A stretch of DNA of 64,000 nt from Morella rubra (taxonomy: Eukaryota > Streptophyta > Magnoliopsida > Fagales > Myricaceae), in contig RXIC02000147.1 in NCBI GenBank assembly GCA_003952965.2, positions 1 to 64,000 of the forward strand, in the 5' to 3' direction. The notes beneath the pieces were generated by a model, which was not told where the DNA came from, did no database searches, and saw nothing but the letters and a program-made list of their open reading frames with translations. Both the position numbers and the translations under genes were made by a program. Positions 57,889 through 64,000 of the stretch are shown piece by piece (positions within the stretch are counted from its first letter, which is position 1; each line of letters opens with the position of its first letter).

Positions 57889-59650
57889 TGAGTCTCTTGG
57901 AGTTTTGTACCGAGTTTGTGATTCTTGAGATTGAGTGATGTAAGGCCTTAATAATTACTTTCTTTTATTTGCAGCATTTTGCATAAATGTGTCAATCAAA
58001 TGGTGGACCTATTTTATAAAAAAACAACTCTAGGTGGACCCTATTCTAGGACTCATGATATAAAAAGCAATTCTAGGTGGATCTCATTCTAAAGCCCATG
58101 CTAATTTGACAACATTTAAAAGTGTAGGGTCTCACGTGTTGTGTCAATCATAAGGTGAAGTGTAGTGTCAATTGGATAAACAAGAAATAATAATTTTTTT
58201 ATTAATTTTTTTAATTCGATATTTGACTTTAAGGCACATAAAAGCAAGGGAGACGCTAACAAGTCTCTAATGTTTGCAGAAACTCGCTTTAAAACTTGAG
58301 TTAAAAACCTACATCCAAACACGGGAGACTTAAAGTGGGACTTAAGTCTTAAAGCCTGAGTTAAAACGATCCCAAACATAAATATTCACAATTTTTTACC
58401 AACTGAACATCTCCAATGAGTTTTGGGATACTTTAAGGGGATTAACTAGTTTTGGGGTACTTTTTAAGGATCAACTTACTTTTTAATTTTTCGATTAGAA
58501 TTTGAAGAGAAATAAATAATATGGAGATTATATTATCTAATATAAAAAAAATCAATTTTAATCATAACGAATATGTCTTATAGTCAATTTTTCAGTACAG
58601 TCTTTTTATTCACCAAAATTAGTCAATCAAGTGTAAGACAAACTTGACTTCGGGTAAGTTCAGCAACCAAAATTTTGTCTCAAAAATTTTATCATCATTA
58701 TAAAAAAATTTCTCTCCTCATTTTTTCACAACTCCTATACATTTTTCACTTTTTACCGATTTCATAAATTTTTTCAATTTTTCACAAACTCTCATAAGTT
58801 CTCAAACACACCAGGATTGAAATATTTAACTTATTCCATGCCTTCTTCTATGTTTGAAAACAAAATTTTGATGGATTGACGATTCGTACATTTAAAATTA
58901 TATTCTAAAACATAATTAGGTAAGAGGCGGGCATTCAAAGGTCAAACTATCTCAAAATAAATGTTTTATCTTCATCTCCTCTTTTATTTGCCTTCTGCTT
59001 TTGTCGTCTGTTTTCTTGTAATATTTGAACATGATGTGTTGTCTCAGTTCAACTGACTTAATTTTTTAGAAAGAAAAAAGAAAAAATGTGAATCTAAATA
59101 TCACGTATTTTTAAAAGTTAAATTAATAGAAAATATATATTTTATTATTTAAATTATTATTTGAAAAATAAAAACAGCATCAGATCATGAGGGGGGTTTT
59201 TTTTATCTTCGCTCGGAGCTCCATCAAGTTATCTTCTAATAGATTGAACACGACAGCATCCACTGTGGGGATGTTTTCCCTCTTTAATGTTTAATCCGAA
59301 CTTCTTCCCTACCAACGCTTGAGCCTTCGAAACTGAGTTACCTTACCATTTTTATGTTTTCTCTTCCTCTTCATAAATTAGTGCTTCTATAATGCTTTTT
59401 TTTTTTTTTTTATTTAATTTTCTTTTGCGTGTTGAGGCTGATCTTCGATATAAAAGCTTCAAGAGAACAAATCAATAATCATCAACAATTAGTGCCTCTA
59501 TGATTGTAACTTGCCATACCTTCCTCCCGATCACCAAAAAGACCAAAACGATTGCAGAAAAAGACAAGCCCCCCCCCCCCACTTCACAATAGCAACAAGA
59601 AAGAACAGAACAACCCCCGCCCTACCTTCTGTATATGTTTGAAATCCTCA

Positions 59651-59725
59651 GTTTCAAAGCTTAAGAACCAAAGTCAAATTTGAGAATTCAGAACCAAATA
59701 GACTGTTGCGTTTGACCGAAACCAC
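59651..59725. repeat. 75-bp dispersed repeat, copy 1
   Basis: It shares tttcaaag, accaaagtcaaa, aagaaccaaa-type and gactgttgcgtttgaccg words, in the same order and spacing, with the copy at 60,213-60,289. Both copies are in the same orientation, about 560 bp apart. It is non-coding and of unknown origin; a transposon end is possible. Confidence 0.75.
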
Positions 59726-60212
59726 TACTAAAACAAACGAGACACTTATGCTTACCGATAAAAACCAAAAAAAAGTACGAAACCCCCCCGACCTCACGCA
59801 AGAAACAAACAAGAACAGACGAATCACGGTCAGAATTAAGATTCTCAATAATGCGATTCCCGTAACAAATGGACTCTAAGGTAATTAACATTATCTATAC
59901 GAAGTTAGAGACTCTACTGGGTAAAGATATGATATTATCATTATCAATACATCAGAAAATTAAGTTTAAATTTAAGATTATCCTTTTTATTATATTTTGT
60001 ATTTCTCTTTAAATAAAATTTGTTTATCTTATATTCAATTTGTACTTATAATATAAAATACAATCATTAAATATATATATTTTTAGACATAATCACTTAA
60101 ATCTCTTACCTCTAATTCAATAATAAGTTTATCTTAATTTTTCATATACAATAACATTTATGGTATAAATCTATCGCCAAATTACATTATTTATACAGAT
60201 AGTTATAGATAA

Positions 60213-60289
60213 TTTCAAAGTTCAGAGACCAAAGTCAAAATTTGTGAATCAAGAACCAAATTGACTGTTGCGTTTGACCGGAGCCACCG
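60213..60289. repeat. 75-bp dispersed repeat, copy 2
   Basis: This is the partner of 59,651-59,725. The segment between the two copies is AT-rich and non-coding, so together they could be the long direct ends of one inserted element, though I could not find target-site duplications. Confidence 0.75.
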
Positions 60290-61085
60290 GTACAAGAAAC
60301 CCCGCGAGAGGGTTAAAGAACAAAACTGATGACAATATTGAGGGCAAAAAGATAGCACAGCTGGTAGAGGGACCACATGGAAAAGGCTATGTGACAAGGA
60401 GTAGGAAACGTGGGTAGCGTTCTCAAGCTCTCGAGGTTCTTTCCTTGTTGGGTGCACATCCAGGGCAGTAGCAGGCTAGCAGCAACCGGCAAGTTGTAGG
60501 GTGATAGAGGGAGAATTATTGCGTGGAATATTTATATGCATAAAAGTTCGTTCCAAGCACCTTTTTACTTGTTTATACGACTCATCTTCTCAACTAAACA
60601 CGGGTCCTTGGCTCTTGCTTTGGGTTCCCCGATGTACTAGATTACCTTACCTTAGTTAGTTGAATATCATCATGTCCCCACGGCCACGTGTTAACTTGGG
60701 AATTCCTTAATATATTTTTAAGAAATACTATGTGAATATAAAATAATTTTGTTATGAACTTTTTTAGAACACGAATAGAAACTAAAGGGTTTATTCGTCC
60801 TCGGATAATAGAACTACCCTCACTTTCAATTTTTTTTAGATGATAACATAAAATAAAAATAGAATCACTCTGTTCGGGTTTAGTTCCCTTTTTATATACT
60901 GTTTGTCCATATTTTTAAAATATTAAACATTAATGGTTGACAAAAAAAAAAAAAAATGGGGAAAATTAAGAAAACCCATCAAAATACACCTAATATCTAA
61001 GTTTTATTTCATCTGATTACTTCCCCAATTTTATTTTTTTTTAAAACCAATTGACCCCTTCTATTTGATTTGTCCGTTAAAACAT

Positions 61086-61562
61086 ACAGAAATGGATCCA
61101 TGTACCTCTCATGTGATCATCCCTTTCTGTTGACCAACCAAAATGTCGCTCAAAGTCCCACTTAAAATGACAAAAAAACTCACAAGATAGACAGACTAGA
61201 TTGCCTATGTTAAGGTGGTGTTGGCATCCTAAAATTTTGGTATAATAAAATAATCTTTTTTTTTTTCAATAATCTATTTCTTTACCAAAATAATAATAAT
61301 AATAATCATCTCAAAATTTTGGTTCTCAAACACTACCAAATTTTGACCTAATAAAATAACTATAAAATAATCTTTTTTTTTCAATTTAATAAACATAAAA
61401 AATTCAATTAAATCATATATCTTCATTTTCTTACAAATTCACATAAATCAAATTCTGATTTGCAAACACCACCTAAGTAATGGGAAAATGATTTGTAGAA
61501 AGGACATTTCCATCAAACAACACAAGGGATGATCACATAGGGGCACATGAACCTATTTCCGT
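61086..61562. mobile_element. Non-autonomous TIR element, about 477 bp
   Basis: The ends at 61,086-61,132 and 61,518-61,562 are imperfect inverted repeats of about 46 bp sharing atgtgatcatccctt and, at the outer edge, acagaaat or acggaaat. The interior is AT-rich and non-coding and includes a repeated ataaaataatctttttttt word. The size, non-coding interior and inverted ends fit a MITE. The superfamily is not clear from the ends, and I could not identify a target-site duplication. Confidence 0.65.
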
Positions 61563-62692
61563 CTAGCTTTTCCCAAAAATTAATAGGATGTTTCATGCTT
61601 GAATGCATGAGAAGGTCTTAATTTTTGAACTTCTAATATTTTTTTTAAGAATTCTGCATTAGGCCATTCGATTCACTTAGAAAATTCATTTTTCTTAAGG
61701 CAAGCACATTGTAATTAAAAAAATAATAGAAAAACCGGGATAGAGTATCTGGTAAAGCATACCAGAAGAAACAAGGACATGGTTAGGGGACAAAAGAAGC
61801 AAACCGGGACATGCCAAAAAAATAATTAGACTAAATGAGAAAACCCTAATCAATGGTCAATAACAAATCGCATCAATGGAAGCCGATATAAGTCAGTGAT
61901 AAAAAACGAAAAAAAAAAGGAGAACATTTTCAAACTTTGTTTTAAAATTACCCAATTCCGAAGTCGCATAAATTTAGAGATAATTTAATGTAAATGTTCA
62001 TTAAACTTAATAAGGTACTGTTTGAGGAGGTTAAGATCACAGGAGCGCGGATTAAGCATTTTCCTAAATCCTAATATTCAATTGGGAGGGATATGATATG
62101 ATACGGCGCGCGTGAATAACGCAGCACGTGGAGTGGTCGAGTGCTCAGGAAAGGTAATAGGACTTGAGGAGAGTGGTCAAGTCCGACCCACCTACCCACC
62201 CACACATGCACTCTCTGACGCGTCCTCCAGTCCCAAGTCAGTCCTGAGTCCTAACCACACCTGAGTGCGTATTTCTGGAAGTCCTTGTTATCACTTTTCA
62301 CGATCCAGAAGTCTCAATGCTGCGAAGTCCTCAGTATTTGAATTCAATTGTTTTATACAATTTGTCTTCCGTTTTTGTTTTTGTTTTTTTAATTTCTGGT
62401 AACGGTTCCTTGATACAGTAGATTTCTTCAGAGCATCTCGGTTTGAAAATTCTCAACTGCAAAATCTCCCATAAGCTTTTCAAATCCTCGGAATTGGAGT
62501 GCCGCTCAATTTTTATCCAGATTTCTGTAAGTACTGTAGTAGATAAGGTTTCCGGACTTGGGTTGCTATTCTTGAAGCAGTTAGCAGAGGAGGAGGAGGA
62601 CAGTGAAAGCAGTGAGCTCTGAACAACCTGAACCTGATGAATCTCCTGCCGAGTCTGGTGTCTGGGTCTGCCATAGTTCCTTGTTCCCAGTG

Positions 62693-63715
62693 ATGGGTTG
62701 CGTTTATTCGAAGGTTTGCATCGGCGAGGTTACTACCCCAAGAATCAAAGGGAACCAAAATGGGAGCAGGGAGGAGATTGCCGTGTTCTCTCCAGCCTCT
62801 ACGGACGGCCATGACGCCGAAATAAGGGACCAGTTTAATCAATTGAGTCTCATCAGAGACTCTGAGGTCGGCATCACCAGGCTGTCAAGGGTTTCTGCTC
62901 AGTTTCTGCCGCCTGATGGGTCGAGAACCGTAAAGGTTCCCTCAGGGAATTATGAATTACAGTATTCCTTTTTGTCTCAGAGAGGGTACTACCCTGATGC
63001 TCTTGATAAGGCTAACCAGGATAGCTTTTGCATCCACAACCCGCTTGGTACTAGCCCAGATGACCATTTCTTTGGTGTCTTTGATGGCCATGGCGAATTT
63101 GGAGCTCAGTGTTCTCAGTTCGTGAAGCGGAAGTTGTGTGAAAATTTGCTTAGGAATAGCAAGTTCCATGTTGATGCTGTTGAGGCGTGCCACGGTGCGT
63201 TTTTAACCACGAATTCGCAGTTGCATGCTGATAGTCTGGATGACAGTATGAGTGGAACCACGGCAATTACTGTACTAGTTCGCGGTAGGACTATATACGT
63301 AGCGAATTCCGGTGATTCGAGGGCGGTTATAGCGGAGAGGAGAGGGAAGGATATTGTTGCCGTGGACCTTTCAATTGATCAGACGCCGTTCCGGGCGGAT
63401 GAGCTTGAAAGGGTTAAGCTTTGTGGTGCAAGGGTACTTACGCTGGATCAAATTGAGGGGTTGAAGAACCCGGATGTGCAGTGTTGGGGCACTGAAGAAG
63501 GCGATGATGGCGATCCGCCCAGGTTGTGGGTGCCAAATGGAATGTACCCCGGCACAGCATTTACGCGGAGTATTGGTGATTCAATTGCTGAGACAATTGG
63601 GGTTGTTGCTACCCCTGAAATTGTTGTTTTGGAGCTCACGCCGGATCATCCTTTCTTCCTGCTTGCGAGCGATGGGGTATTCGAGTTTCTATCTAGCCAA
63701 ACCGTGGTTGACATG
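62693..63715 (+). CDS. PP2C domain of a PP2C / cyclic-nucleotide-binding / kinase protein, first coding exon (partial gene)
   Basis: This is the first coding exon, 1,023 nt for residues 1-341, ending at a GTAAG donor after VVDM; the rest of the gene lies beyond the window. In plants this family joins an N-terminal protein phosphatase 2C domain to cyclic-nucleotide-binding and protein kinase domains; only the PP2C part is visible here. M1 is followed by GCVYSK, a likely N-myristoylation and palmitoylation signal, which is why I prefer this ATG to the in-frame GTG at 62,603. PP2C motifs include ANQDSF (107-112), FFGVFDGHGEFG (126-137, metal-binding Asp131), SGTTA (188-192), VANSGDSR (203-210), FTRSIGD (290-296) and LLASDGVFEF (323-332, metal-binding Asp327). 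A noisy mirror lies at 2,395-3,690. Confidence 0.92.
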
Positions 63716-64000
63716 GTAAGGTACCCAGTTTGTTTGCTGCAATTCAGATGAAAACCTCTTCTAAATATGTCTTAGTGCTTTATTCCTATATTTTTAAGCG
63801 AACAGCAATTTGTTTCTCCTTTGTTGGTCATTTTGAGGTTTTGACTAGAGCAGTTTTGGATGCGCTGCACAATTTTTCTTCGATTGAGCATATCGGGTCT
63901 TAGGACTTCTTTTCATCGATGGAGATATTATAGTAAATCCAAGAATAGGGTTGAGAAAATTCAGTGGTGAGCTTGGTTGGGAAAAAAGAAAACTTTTTAT
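63716..64000 (+). other. First coding-region intron of the PP2C/kinase gene (incomplete)
   Basis: It starts with gtaag immediately after the exon and runs off the window edge. No acceptor followed by the expected PP2C continuation is seen before 64,000. Confidence 0.75.

Larger units (their letters stand above)
57481..62692. other. Intergenic region upstream of the PP2C/kinase gene
   Basis: This is AT-rich, repeat-bearing DNA whose left-arm mirror is noisy. It contains a (gagatt/gagctt) hexamer run at 57,861-57,888, a twice-repeated ctaggtggac/ctaggtggat segment at about 58,030-58,100, a poly-C run near 59,570, a dispersed 75-bp repeat at 59,651 and 60,213, and a TIR element at 61,086-61,562. 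The last ~400 bp upstream of the PP2C start are the probable promoter and leader, with a gagg/agg-rich stretch at 62,586-62,600. No other gene is supported. Confidence 0.7.

Noticed and set aside
59880-59910. tatacgaagtta near 59,897 looks like half of a loxP site
   Set aside because: Only one half-site arm of 12 bases is present. There is no opposing arm at the required spacing, so chance is the simplest explanation.
62603-62692. Longer PP2C protein starting at an upstream GTG
   Set aside because: GTG starts are very rare in plant nuclear genes, and the MGC start is a plausible myristoylation signal typical of this family.

Overview
The window is nuclear DNA from a flowering plant, probably a eudicot. 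The evidence is multi-exon genes with GT-AG introns, AT-rich intergenic DNA, small MITE-like elements, and four protein families in their plant form: a two-domain plastid-type glyoxalase I, a Bin3-type RNA methyltransferase, a plant casein kinase 1, and the N-terminal half of the plant PP2C/cyclic-nucleotide-binding/kinase fusion protein. I cannot name the species.

The main feature is structural: almost the whole window is one giant inverted duplication. The right arm (about 35,227-64,000) reads outward from the centre as casein kinase 1 (+), Bin3-like methyltransferase (-), glyoxalase I (-), about 9 kb of repeat-bearing intergenic DNA, then the first coding exon of the PP2C/kinase gene (+). 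The left arm (1-32,028) is the reverse complement of this. From about 10.0 to 31.8 kb it is nearly identical to the right arm, and paired positions add up to about 67,359 near the centre and 67,481 further out. Three complete genes therefore appear twice, in opposite orientations, with almost the same exon coordinates.

Outside about 9.9 kb the left arm does not stop. It decays into a noisy, insertion-rich, C-poor mirror of the right arm. I could follow it by eye as far as about 2.4 kb, including a ghost of the PP2C exon at about 2.4-3.7 kb. Positions 1 to about 2,390 should mirror sequence beyond the right edge of the window.

At the centre, the left arm ends at about 32,028. After a spacer of roughly 88 bases, a third, partial copy of the kinase 5' end (to about 34,060) follows on the + strand. 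It is identical to the right arm in its core and has small deletions at both ends. A single-copy block (about 34,061-35,226) then leads into the right arm.

The most economical explanation is a fold-back (template plus complement) long-read or assembly chimera, with the far left end supported by poor-quality sequence. A genuine large palindrome cannot be excluded from sequence alone. I found no operon, CRISPR array, tRNA or rRNA, and no convincing new gene system.

The right arm is probably the better model of the locus, with one exception: the left copy of the methyltransferase has the intact form of a conserved motif that is damaged on the right.
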